Below are positions 34,498-44,520 of a stretch of DNA of 64,000 nt, in pieces. Made by a program: the position numbers and the translations under genes. Each line of letters begins with the position of its first letter. Positions within the stretch are counted from its first letter, which is position 1. The stretch is from Homalodisca vitripennis (lineage: Eukaryota; Arthropoda; Insecta; Hemiptera; Cicadellidae), in the NCBI RefSeq assembly GCF_021130785.1, contig NC_060215.1, positions 118,940,501 to 119,004,500 of the forward strand. Direction: 5' to 3'. Below the pieces are notes generated by a model. The model worked only from the letters and a program-made list of their open reading frames with translations, was not told the DNA's origin and did no database searches.

Positions 34498-35436
34498 AGT
34501 TTTTTGTTATATAATGTATATATAATTCAATTGCTCTGCTTAATATTATAATACTGAGTTCTAAAATATTTACGTAACACTATATTGGACTAAAACAGAT
34601 ATGTCTTAATCCTTGCTGATTCATAAGTTATGTAGTTAGATTTATACGATAGTATATTTAGATACGTATGTGTTATTCTTATGTACCTTAAAATATGCTG
34701 GTTCTGAAGTAAAATGCGTAACTGATCATGTGGACTTACAAGAGATTATAACACGTGATCTCACAATTATAGAGTCAATCCTATATTTGTTAGCCTACGC
34801 AGGAGGTCTATTGTGTACTATGTTGTGTTTTAATCATAAAGTGATATACTTTTAGTTCAGAACCAAGCGTTATTTTATTATAATTATGCACCAATAACAG
34901 CTGTTTTTGATACTTACGTTGGTTACTGGTTGAAAGTGACTGTTTTTCCTCGTATAACAGAGATCTGAAAAATTTGCTGGTCCACAATTCAAGGTCTTTA
35001 CACGCGCTAAATTCAAACATTGTTATTGATTCAGTGGAATGTTATGTAAAAACGGCTGCTTTATATATGCAACCTTAGAGTATTACTACTTTTAGTTATG
35101 ATGCGATAAAAATTAAACAAAACGTTTTTAATTTTGTTATTTGTATGATGAAAACTTTTGCTCACCACGCTTAGTAAAAGTGTCTTTATGCGCTTCATCG
35201 TATTTGTATGTTATTATTGAGTTTTAGCTTCTGGGAGTTTAGCTCATACTTTCCCTCAAAACTATTTTGATATACCATAAAGTTTACGCCTGAGACCATT
35301 TCTTTCTAAAATTTCACTAAATCACATCGTCATCGTCCTGACTACTGATATAATAAATGAAATATTTTATCACCCATTGTACTATTAGGTCACTTTATAT
35401 GACTCTCACTGTATATGAGTGTCAAAGATATACGAG

Positions 35437-35512
35437 TGGAATGTTTAGTTGTACTGCAGTTCATCTTTCTCTTAGTGCAGCGTCTGACATCTGATGCTGT
35501 CACAGAATTGAC
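35437..35512 (+). repeat. Diverged dispersed repeat, partner at 3100-3175
   Basis: The 76-base block aligns without gaps to 3100-3175 at roughly 70% identity by eye, sharing GTTTAGTT, CAGTTCA, CTCTT and GCTGTCA at the same offsets. It probably belongs to an unclassified short interspersed repeat. Confidence 0.45.
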
Positions 35513-36242
35513 TCCTGGAATCTAAATTCATATTCATCTGAATAGATCCAAAAGAAGTCGGTAACGAAGAAGCTAAAAATTAACTCTATATCGACATCGG
35601 AAAGATGTTTTAGACACAAGGCACATCGTAGTGCACAGAATCACCTGATGAGACAATTAAAACACGAATTGAACTAGGTTACACTATTTTATTTTATAGT
35701 CAAGATGTCTTTGACATGGTTACAACGTTCACATAGAATCAACCATTCTCACAATAGGAATGTCAAGTACTTTCTGTACTTTGTCTACTGCTACAGTTCA
35801 TCTCTTAAAGTCTGTCGTTGTCAGATCTATATACTTTTCTACAAATTTGTTTCTTTTAATTCCTAAACTATAGAGCTTCCCTTTATCACTGCCTGTCTAT
35901 TTATTTTGATATGTGGATTCCTAATATCGTCTTTCTGAGTACAAAATATTAACATTGCTATCATCATAATTATTGGTAATGAGGATCAGTTAGGATATAA
36001 TATTGACTTAGGTAACTAAATGTTGAAAGGGTACCGATGTTTATATAATAATAATCGCTATTAGAAATACACCCGACTCCAACTGATACGTAGTAGAAGT
36101 TACGGATGTCTATGTCCGGTACATCACCAACCGCAAATATCTACAGAGGATGATTGTTGGAGTGAGTGCAGGTCCTTTTATTTTAAAGTCTTTTTCTTAC
36201 CTGGACATAAGGGAGTGATGACCTCTATCCACTGTTACTGGA

Positions 36243-36370
36243 GAGGCTATAAAAAAGCCTCTTCCAAGATGACGTAACTGAGATATAACCCTCCATCCCT
36301 CCTTATGGACTATCGGTAGGAGGCAATCCCCATTACCTTACACATCTTGACTATCATGTCACTCCGCAAG
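36243..36370 (+). promoter_or_regulatory. Possible promoter and first coding exon
   Basis: TATAAAAAA (36248-36256) sits in the loop of a GAGGCT/AGCCTC hairpin (36243-36261), followed by TGACGTAA. ATG at 36356 opens five codons ending AAG before GTAGGA, which resembles the very short first coding exon of insect cuticle-type genes. No matching second exon was found before the satellite, so this remains speculative. Confidence 0.2.
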
Positions 36371-36683
36371 GTAGGAGAAATGTTCTTTTAGGAATAATTA
36401 TAATGTGATGTTTCTCACCTTCAAGTTCTAAGTCAAACAAAACTTACACAACCACGTGGAACGAGCTGAAATGCTATAGTAACATATTATCGTTGGTATT
36501 AATCGTGGCACTGAATAAATATACTTTATGATCTCATAAAACCTAGACACTATAGACATCTTCCTTCAGCTCTTCCACACATACTCTCCACTCTCCTCAA
36601 CAGCTCTCTAGACGATTCATTCCAGTTGGCTGTTTCGTAACGCAGACAGCTAATCGACAGGCCAGCTGATTGTGACATAGAGC

Positions 36684-38108
36684 GGCAATCTGTATCACCG
36701 GTCGCACAGTCACTGTCACTGCCTGTCGTAGCATTTACCCGACATACGAAACTTTACCTCTCGACAATCTGTAGTCACAGGTCGTACAGTCACTGTTACT
36801 GCCTGTAGTAGCATTTACGGGACATGTGAAACTTTACCTCTCGACAATCTGTAGTCACAGGTCGTACAGTCACTGTCACTGCCTTTAGTAGCATTTACCC
36901 GACATGTGAAACGTTACCTCTCGACAATCTGTAGTCACAGGTCACTGTCACTGTCTGTATTAGCATTTAGCCGACATGTGAAACTTTACCTCTCGAAAAT
37001 CTGTAGTCACAGGTCGTACAGTCACTGTCACTGCCTTTAGTAGCATTTACCCGACATGTGAAACTTTACCTCTCGAAAATCTGTAGTCACAGGTCGTACA
37101 GTCACTGTCACTGCCTTTAGCAGCATTTACCCGACATGTGAAACTTTACCTCTCGAAAATCTGTAGTCACAGGTCGTACAGTCACTGTCACTGCCTGTAT
37201 TAGCATTTACCCGACATGTGAAAATTTACCTCTCGACTATCTGTAGTCACAGGTCGCCCAGTCATTGTCACTGCATTTAGTAGCGTTTACCCGACATGTG
37301 AAACTTTACCTCTCGAAAATCTGTAGTCACAGGTCGTACAGTCACTGTCACTGCCTTTAGTAGCATTTACCCGACATGTGAAACTTTACCTCTCGAAAAT
37401 CTGTAGTCACAGGTCGTACAGTCACTGTCACTGCCTGTATTAGCATTTACCCGACATGTGAAAATTTACCTCTCGACTATCTGTAGTCACAGGTCGCCCA
37501 GTCATTGTCACTGCATTTAGTAGCGTTTACCCGACATGTGAAACTTTACCTCTCGAAAACCTGTAGTCACAGGTCGTACAGTCACTGTCACTGCCTTTAG
37601 TAGCATTTACCCGACATGTGAAACTTTACCTCTCGAAAATCTGTAGTCACAGGTCGTACAGTCACTGTCACTGCCTGTATTAGCATTTACCCGACATGTG
37701 AAAATTTACCTCTCGACTATCTGTAGTCACAGGTCGCCCAGTCATTGTCACTGCATTTAGTAGCGTTTACCCGACATGTGAAACTTTACCTCTCGACAAA
37801 CTGTAGTCACAGGTCGTACAGTCACTGTCACTGCCTTTAGTAGCATTTACCCGACATGTGAAACTTTACCTCTTGAAAATCTGTAGTCACAGGTCGTACA
37901 GTCACTGTCACTGCCTTTAGTAGCATTTACCCGACATGTGAAACTTTACCTCTCGAAAATCTGTAGTCACAGGTCGTACAGTCACTGTCACTGCCTGTAT
38001 TAGCATTTACCCGACATGTGAAAATTTACCTCTCAACAAACTGTAGTCACAGGTCGCCCAGTCACTGTCACTGCCTGTATTAGCGTTAACCCGACATGTG
38101 AAACTTTA
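36684..38108. repeat. Satellite B, left block: 80-bp unit, about 18 copies, 240-bp higher-order repeat
   Basis: Units carry CTGTAGTCACAGGTCG and ACCCGACATGTGAAA. Three variant units recur in fixed order: one with GCCCAGTCATTG and TAGCGTTTAC, one with GCCTTTAG, and one with GCCTGTAT plus AAAATTTACC. This gives a 240-bp higher-order period at 37241, 37481 and 37721. The leftmost copies are diverged. The block ends at the TA where a DNA transposon inserted. Confidence 0.93.
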
Positions 38109-38136
38109 TAGTAGAGAATTTATAGCATGACCGGTG
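38109..38136 (+). repeat. Left terminal inverted repeat
   Basis: It pairs with 39434-39461 over 28 positions. The inner 17 bases match perfectly and the outer 11 contain several mismatches. Confidence 0.85.
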
Positions 38137-38307
38137 ACTTCGAGATGCGCCGTAGGCAAAGACGGAACTAAAGTGGTGGGGGGTGGAGCGGCTCAGTCTG
38201 TTGCCGTATTTAGCCTTGTGAACTTCGGTCTCCAGTTTTCTATACGTGCCGCCCAAAAAACATTCGCTTGTGCCAATTCACGAGTTGTAATACAATTTGT
38301 GAATTAA

Positions 38308-38744
38308 TTGCGTTGTGCTCATTACGTTTTAAGTAAAGAGTTTGAGATGGATCATAATGTAAAAAGTAAAATTGGAGGTAGAAATTATACACGGCCAATT
38401 ATACCAATTATACGGCCAAGCAAGAGAAGTGCTTCCCATTTTATGAAACGGGAAGCAGAAACCAACACACTTATAAATTTGAAGAAAGTTCAACAGCGTG
38501 TCGTAGAGGCAACTGGAATTTCTGAAAGTACGCTGAGACGAATTTTGAAGGAGGAAAAAAAATAAGTCCAATTGGCAATTCTTTTAGTACGCCCAACAAA
38601 GTAAGAAAACGCAAACATACTAAAAGTAATCTGGACAATTTTGATTTGGGTGTAGTTCGAAGAACAATAAATAATTTTCATCGACAACGGGGTTTTATTA
38701 TGTTAACTATTGCGTGTGGATCGTTGGCGTTATTGTTATTTTAA
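38308..38744 (+). pseudogene. Transposase N-terminal fragment (helix-turn-helix)
   Basis: From ATG at 38347 the frame encodes a lysine/arginine-rich start and a helix-turn-helix ending TGISESTLRRILKEE. It stops in an A8 run, where one missing base would account for the shift. Frame 0 then continues with TPNKVRKRKHTKSNLDNFDLG and VVRRTINNFHRQRG, typical of insect mariner-like transposases with a DNA-binding region before the catalytic domain. The match ends there, near 38690, at an apparent internal deletion. No DDE catalytic residues remain. The TA target site agrees with the family. Confidence 0.6.
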
Positions 38745-39341
38745 GTATACATCATTAAATTAACTTGATACAAGTTGGTAGATAAAACTGAGTTTTTTCT
38801 TATTCTACTGTGTATATTGACAAATTAGTTTAACCAGTTTTATATTAATTTTTAATTTAGCAGCTAGGCTATGTCAGTTGAAAATTTTGTAGTGTATAAT
38901 TGTATCTACCATCGTAAATCCTGAAGCTTACACGGTTAGTATATGATAAATTGAATTTTAATAGGTAACAAAGCGTAACAATTACAATTCTGAACTGTTG
39001 TCGTCGTTGGAGATCAAGAATAATATAAATTCCTACCCTTTCCCAATTTATGAGAACCCTTTCTTACCACCAGGTATCTCTAAAGCGAACTCATTAAGAA
39101 GGGTGAGCTATGAACACAATTTCGGCAGAACATAGTCATTGTTAAGATCACGTACATCCGGTCCCAATATTTCCAAGATTTCCTGTATTGAATTCCCCAT
39201 CATAAAAGTCCGTCGCCGTAACTTCAAAAGAGTCTAGAAATGTTCAAATATTCTCAAGGTCTCCTATACTAAATTGCTCATCATAAAAGACCACCGTGGT
39301 AAGAACATAAGGGTCTAGAAATGTTGGCAAACACTACAATA

Positions 39342-39377
39342 TTCGGCTCCCGCCACCACTATGAGCCGGGAGCCGAA
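39342..39377. repeat. Hairpin with 11-bp perfect arms inside the DNA transposon
   Basis: TTCGGCTCCCG (39342-39352) and CGGGAGCCGAA (39367-39377) flank a 14-base loop, about 85 bases inside the right end of the transposon. It may be a subterminal transposase-binding structure. Confidence 0.7.
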
Positions 39378-39433
39378 AACTCTCAGTAGGGTTAGTAGCA
39401 CCGTATTCCCTCCCCTACTTTAGATTGTGCCCC

Positions 39434-39461
39434 CACCGGTCATGCTATAACTTCCCTAGAG
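39434..39461 (-). repeat. Right terminal inverted repeat
   Basis: It is the reverse-complement partner of 38109-38136 and is followed immediately by the duplicated TA. Confidence 0.85.
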
Positions 39462-39463
39462 TA

Positions 39464-39540
39464 CCTCTCGACTATCTGTAGTCACAGGTCGCCCAGTCAT
39501 TGTCACTGCATTTAGTAGCGTTTACCCGATATGTGAAACT
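39464..39540. repeat. Single satellite B unit between two insertions
   Basis: It carries the CGCCCAGTCATTG and TAGCGTTTACC variant, the unit expected next in the array. It ends abruptly at GTGAAACT, where the Gypsy sequence begins. Confidence 0.9.
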
Positions 39541-39543
39541 GCA

Positions 39544-40359
39544 AAGCCTATACCAGTCTTCAAATGGGGTTTACAGTTTAGTAATGGTCCTGGCCAGAGC
39601 ATTGGTGCATTTCTATAGCGGGTTGGAGAACTTCGTTATGCTCGCGGAGTTTCTGAAGCTCAACTTTTTAGGTCAGCAGTTGATTTATTTACCGGCAATG
39701 CTTTAATTTGGTATCGGTCGACCGTGGGCAGAGTCAATTCCTGGGAGCAATTGTGTATGGAGATGAAACTTGTTTTTCAGACGCCGGATTATGACGATAT
39801 GTTGCTGCAGGAGATTATGAACAGAACTCAAGGCGATCAAGAGCATATTGATCTTTTCATTGCTTCTATGGAGGGTCTTTATGGTCGTTTGTCAAATCCA
39901 ATTCCGGAACCCATCAGGCTTCGTCAGATTCTTAAGAATCTAAATCATTATTTGCAGGACAAACTCTGTATGTTTGTGATCTCTTCTATTGATGAACTCC
40001 GACAAATGGGACGTAAGGCTGAGCTGGGAAGATTGAGAACTACAAATAGCAGGCCTCCTCCTAGGCCAGGCACCGTCTTAGAACCTGATCTAGCTTACTC
40101 TCGCACTGATAATCGCAAGAATTCCTCAAATCATCAAGTTCATGCACTTAATAAACCTACGAGTTTTGCTCCAAGGAAGTCCAAATGTTGGAATTGTGGT
40201 GAGGAAGACCACATGTACATTAATTGTCCTAAAGAGAGGAAACTTTTCTGCTATGGCTGTGGGCATGCTGGTTATCGCAAAACAACCTGTCCTAAGTGTA
40301 GTTCAAAAAAACGGGGTACGAAGGGAGCCTCCTCGGGCATCTTAGGAGTACCTCCCTAA
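39544..40359 (+). pseudogene. Gypsy Gag with two CCHC-type knuckles
   Basis: The frame from 39544 encodes a Gag-like capsid region (GQSIGAFL, EAQLFRSAVDLFTGNALIWYRS) with one TAG at 39616-39618, where Glu is probable. A basic linker follows, then CWNCGEEDHMYINC (CX2CX4HX4C) near 40187 and CYGCGHAGYRKTTC near 40250, in which the third ligand is Tyr. The frame closes at TAA 40357-40359. In related elements the frame runs on into protease, so this TAA may itself be a mutation. The N-terminal part of Gag is missing. Confidence 0.75.
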
Positions 40360-40383
40360 TCCTATTTACCGTCAACCAATAAG

Positions 40384-40677
40384 TTGTCCAATTGTGATTT
40401 GGCTTCGTTGCCTAAAGGTATACATTTTCTGATTGAAACTTCCGCTAATGATCCTCGACCTTATCTACCAATTCGAATTTTTGGATTTAGTTGCAAAGCA
40501 TTGTTAGATTCTGGAGCTTCAAATACAGTGATCGGAAGAGACCTGATGTGGATTTTTGATAAGTTCCCGGAAAAAATTCGGCCATTGTCCAACCAATTTG
40601 TAGAATCTGCTGACCACCAGAAACATAAGATTATTGGAAGAGCCAACATTCCTATTACTCTCGCTCATAAAACATAA
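40384..40677 (+). pseudogene. Gypsy aspartic protease domain
   Basis: The frame reads IRIFGFSCKALLDSGASNTVIG, containing the D-S/T-G-A active site of retropepsins, and is in the same frame as Gag. A TAA at 40675-40677 interrupts it, after which the frame continues HLSVVVVPSL and IILGIDFW, the conserved C-terminal part of the protease. The peptidase would cleave the Gag-Pol polyprotein. Apart from the stops the domain is complete. Confidence 0.75.
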
Positions 40678-40722
40678 CATTTATCTGTCGTTGTTGTACC
40701 TTCTCTATCTCAAACAATTATT

Positions 40723-41655
40723 TTGGGGATAGATTTTTGGAATGCTATGCATATTGTTATGGACGCCTATGAGAAGTCCTGGGAAGTTTCTGAGAACCCA
40801 CCAACACGAGGCCAGATATGTGCAATTGGTCTACAAGACTCTACCGTATTGACTACGTCACAAAGGGAAGACTTAAATAATCTTTTGGAGAAGTACTTTT
40901 GCAATCAAGGAGAGAAATTAGGAAGAACCCATTTAGTGCAGCATAAAATTGACACTGGAGATGCTTCTCCCATAAAGCAACGCTACTATCCCATGTCTCC
41001 CGCTAGATTGCAGCTTGTGTATGCCGAACTTGATAAAATGATTGAACAGGGCGTTGTAGAACCTTCAAGAAGTGCTTGGTCCTCCCCAATCATACTGGTG
41101 GACAAGCCTGATGGTGGCCAAAGGTTTTGCGTCGATTTCCGGAAAGTCAACTCAGTCACTTGCAGAGATGCTTACCCCTTACCTCATGTCACTTCGATTT
41201 TGGATCGCTTAAGGGATGCCCAATACTTGTCTGCGTTGGACATTAAGAGTGCTTACTGGCAGATTCCCCTTGAAGCTTCAAGTAAAGAGAAAACTGCCTT
41301 TACAATCCAAGGAAGAGGTCTTTTCCACTTTAATGTTCTCCCATTTGGAATCCACAATGCACCAGCCACCTGGCAACGGTTGGTTGATAATATATTAGGG
41401 ATGGACTTGGAACCTTTTGTCTTTATCTACCTTGATGACGTAATAATAGTCACACAGACCTTTGAACTTGTGTGGAAGAGGAACTTCACCCAAGCGGATG
41501 CAGTCAACTACAAGTCATCCAAACTCTTTCCAAAATTTGTTGGGCCTTACCGAATTAAGAAGACAATATCTCCAGTGACCTATCAGCTCCAATCAGAAGA
41601 TGGGCAATCCATGGGCACCTGGCATACCTCGGACTTAAAACCTTGTCTTCAGTAA
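40723..41655 (+). pseudogene. Gypsy reverse transcriptase fused in frame to the integrase C-terminus by deletion
   Basis: The first 245 residues carry the Ty3/Gypsy motifs in order: RSAWSSPIILVDKPDGG (about 41065), FCVDFRKVNSVT, LDIKSAYWQIPL, LPFGIHNAPATWQ and FIYLDDVIIV (about 41420). Immediately after, at about residue 245, the sequence jumps to the integrase tail with the GPY/F module (KFVGPYRIKK, then WHTSDLKP) and ends at TAA 41653-41655. The rest of the reverse transcriptase, RNase H and the integrase catalytic core, normally over 700 residues, are missing. The deletion preserves the frame, so the 310-residue open frame is a chimera without integrase activity. Confidence 0.8.
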
Positions 41656-41697
41656 CGGATGAAAATTTGGGAAATTTTCTCATGAGAGAGGGGGTGG

Positions 41698-43588
41698 TGT
41701 AACATTTTTTTTGTGAACCTTAAATTTGGTAACAGAGAGTAAGAGTTAGATTTTATTAACTTTGGCAGACAGGCCTGATCAACCTAGAAAATCTATATCA
41801 GCTGGCTATTAAACAAGCTGCAGCTCCAGCTGGCCAAACAACAATTGACTCCTACTTCCTGTTGGACTTTGTTACTTACTGATAGGCTTCACGAGGCTTA
41901 ACCCTCTCTCTCTCATGGCGATAGTTTGAAGATTGTTCAGTTGGAAATTGAGCCTCCACGAGGTTATCTATAATGTCTTTACCTACATTGCTCCCTTCCT
42001 GGCCCATTACTGGATTGTTGCCAAGGTGAGGTATTTTAATATTCATTTAAGTCAAATAATGTGTGCTACCAAGAAATTATAAATACTTTTGAATCCAGAT
42101 ACTTGAAATTAATTTTTCTTTTCTCAACCAACCAGAGTAAATATATTAGTGAAATTAAGAAGCAGAAATTACTTGAGCCTTTATTAATTTGTAAGTTGTA
42201 CTCATAAATATAAATCCTTTCAGACTTTAAATATTATCATAGTGTTTTAATGGTTCATATTTTCTTAGATCCAAACATATGTTGTTACAATGGTTAGAAC
42301 TTTTATTTTAAACAATGCATTTAAAATAACAACAAAATGTACCTTGGGTAATAAATAGTGTTGTGTGGCCTATAAGTTAAAAAATTATCCGTTAGTCTGT
42401 TTTATGTTTGTTGTTGTTTGTAAATTCAGGATAATAAATGTTGGTAATTTATGCTACGTGCTTTGTCAAAATGTAAGTAAGAAAAGGCATTTGTAGAATA
42501 GGAAACAAATATGAAAAGATGTTTTTCAAGTGAATTTTTTTTTAAAGCTTATTTTAGTTAATAATTTATTATTGGAATTTAATTAACTATATCTCATTCT
42601 ATTGACTACTGTAGATTGAGTAATTGACTAATAGTTAATAGTTGGTTAAATTTACATTACAAACCGATTATATATCTCTCAAAATACTTCATGATAAGAT
42701 TATTTCACGGAATATTTAGGTTTCATTGTTATTATTGTTAACATAAAATTTTACGTGCTATTCTGAAACAACTATTATACATCTTTTAGTGTCAAATATT
42801 TTTGTAGATTCTATTGTCTGAATTGTGCTCAGGGATTTGTTCGGGAGCGGTTAGTGTACCTCCACATAGGTCTGCATACCACTACCCACCCAGTGCCCGT
42901 GCCGTACCTGCTACTGTGTCTTCCTCCCTGACCGTGAGCCCTTACGGAGGCGTATGGTACTAGTGGCCGGCCAAGGTAATGTTGTTTAGTGTATATTTAC
43001 TGGTGTTTAGGGTATATTGTGTTGTTAAATATAAGGGTTACCTGTACCCTCAGACTGTTGAGATCCAAATACAGAAATGGTAATCAAACCTTTTTCCATT
43101 ATATGAAATGTAAAATTACATAATTTTAATAAATATTTCATTAGATAAATGTTTCTTTTGCAATAAAAAAGGCTCTTTTCAACTCGTTTGGGTTTTCATT
43201 ATCAGCCTGTGTAACTTATCATATCTGGCAAAATGAGTATTAAGTGATTAGATTTAAGCCAAACAACAGGCTCTTAGAATTTTTCTAAACTTAATGATTA
43301 CATTGAATGAGTTTAGCTTTCTTACATGTATTTACTTTTCTTAGATTTACCTTGTATTTAACCCACTCTTACTTTGGTTGGTTACAAGGTCATTAATTTT
43401 ACAACATCATTCCGTAACGGGTCTTTTCCTTGTTCTGACTCCGTTCTCCTACCACACTACTACTGGAAACAAGGTGGCGCCCTCGGATAGTACCGTTAAC
43501 AGTTAACTCTTCTACGCCGTTAACTTGTGAAAACCACACCTCCCCTTCCCACCCCCCTAGATTGAGCAAACTGGGACCGCTACTAACA
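41698..43588 (+). repeat. Probable Gypsy 3' LTR and flank
   Basis: It begins TGTAACATTTTT after the purine tract. No second copy exists to fix its right border. A GC-rich patch (about 42840-42980) and pyrimidine-rich DNA before the satellite (43430-43570) lie within the stretch. No open frame is supported. Confidence 0.5.
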
Positions 43589-44520
43589 GTACAGTCACTG
43601 TCACTGCCTGTATTAGCATTTACCCGACATGTGAAACTTTACCTCTCGACAAATCTGTAGTCACAGGTCGTACAGTCACTGTTATTGCCTGTATTAGCAT
43701 TTACCCGACATGAGAAACTTTACCTCTCGAGAATCTGTAGTCACAGGTCGTACAGTCACTGTTATTGCCTGTATTAGCATTTACCCGACATGAGAAACTT
43801 TACCTCTCGACTATCTGTAGTCACAGGTCGCCCAGTCATTGTCACTGCATTTAGTAGCGTTTACCCGACATGTGAAACTTTACCTCTCGACAAACTGTAG
43901 TCACAGGTCGTACAGTCACTGTCACTGCCTTTAATAGCATTTACCCGACATGTGAATCTTTATCGACAAACTGTAGTCACAGGTCGTACAGTCACTGTCA
44001 CTGCCTTTAGTAGCATTTACCCGACATGTGAAACTTTACCTCTCGAGAATCTGTAGTCACAGGTCGTACAGTCACTGTTATTGCCTGTATTAGCATTTAC
44101 CCGACATGAGAAACTTTACCTCTCGACTATCTGTAGTCACAGGTCGCCCAGTCATTGTCACTGCATTTAGTAGCGTTTACCCGACATGTGAAACTTTACC
44201 TCTCGACAAACTGTAGTCACAGGTCGTACAGTCACTGTCACTGCCTTTAATAGCATTTACCCGACATGTGAATCTTTACTTCTCGACAAACTGTAGTCAC
44301 AGGTCGTACAGTCACTGTCACTGCCTTTAATAGCATTTACCCGACATGTGAATCTTTACCTCTCGACAATCTGTAGTCACAGGTCGTACAGTCACTGTCA
44401 CTGCCTGTATTAGCATTTACCCGACATGTGAAACTTAACCTCTCGACAATCTGTAGTCACAGGTCGTACAGTCACTGTTACTGCCTGTAGTAGCATTTAC
44501 CCGACATGTGAAACTTTACC
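43589..44520. repeat. Satellite B, right block: about 12 copies, 320-bp higher-order period
   Basis: It has the same 80-bp unit as 36684-38108. The GCCCAGTCATTG variant recurs at about 43830 and 44146, four units apart, so the higher-order period is about 320 bp here rather than 240. One unit is shortened near 43960. Variants with GTTATTGCC and CATGAGAAAC are private to this side. Confidence 0.93.

Larger units (their letters stand above)
28440..36680. other. 8-kb AT-rich intergenic stretch
   Basis: I find no convincing gene. Open frames at 30224-30526, 31058-31258, 31610-31840, 33282-33560 and 34670-34855 lack motifs, splice context or periodicity. Small items are listed separately: a GC-rich patch at 29880-30004, hairpins at 32878-32900 and 34458-34497, a repeat block near 35437, and a promoter-like cluster at 36243-36370. 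Confidence 0.5.
38109..39461 (+). mobile_element. Tc1/mariner-type DNA transposon inserted in satellite B, TA target duplication
   Basis: The satellite sequence GAAACTTTACCTCTC is interrupted exactly at its TA. TA occurs at 38107-38108 and again at 39462-39463, and the satellite resumes at CCTCTCG. The 1353-bp insert has 28-bp terminal inverted repeats (38109-38136 and 39434-39461) sharing an unbroken TTATAGCATGACCGGTG core, with a few mismatches at the outer end. It carries a transposase N-terminus only, so it is a non-autonomous deletion derivative. An 81-bp tandem pair (about 39160-39322) and an 11-bp-arm hairpin lie in its right half. Confidence 0.85.
39541..43588 (+). mobile_element. 5'-truncated Ty3/Gypsy LTR retrotransposon
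   Basis: Gag, protease and partial reverse transcriptase lie in one frame (39544-41655). A purine-rich GAGAGAGGGGGTGG tract (41686-41697) is followed by TGTAACA, the likely start of the 3' LTR. There is no 5' LTR: the satellite joins directly to mid-gag at 39540/39541. The satellite resumes near 43589, about 30 bases further along its unit, so the junctions are not a normal LTR target duplication. The right end of the LTR is not defined. Confidence 0.75.

Noticed and set aside
40723..41655. Domesticated reverse-transcriptase gene
   Set aside because: The open frame is explained by an in-frame deletion joining reverse transcriptase to the integrase tail; upstream Gag and protease carry stops, and nothing indicates selection.
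24638..44520. Common origin of the two 80-bp satellites
   Set aside because: Despite equal unit length, I found no alignable sequence in either orientation.
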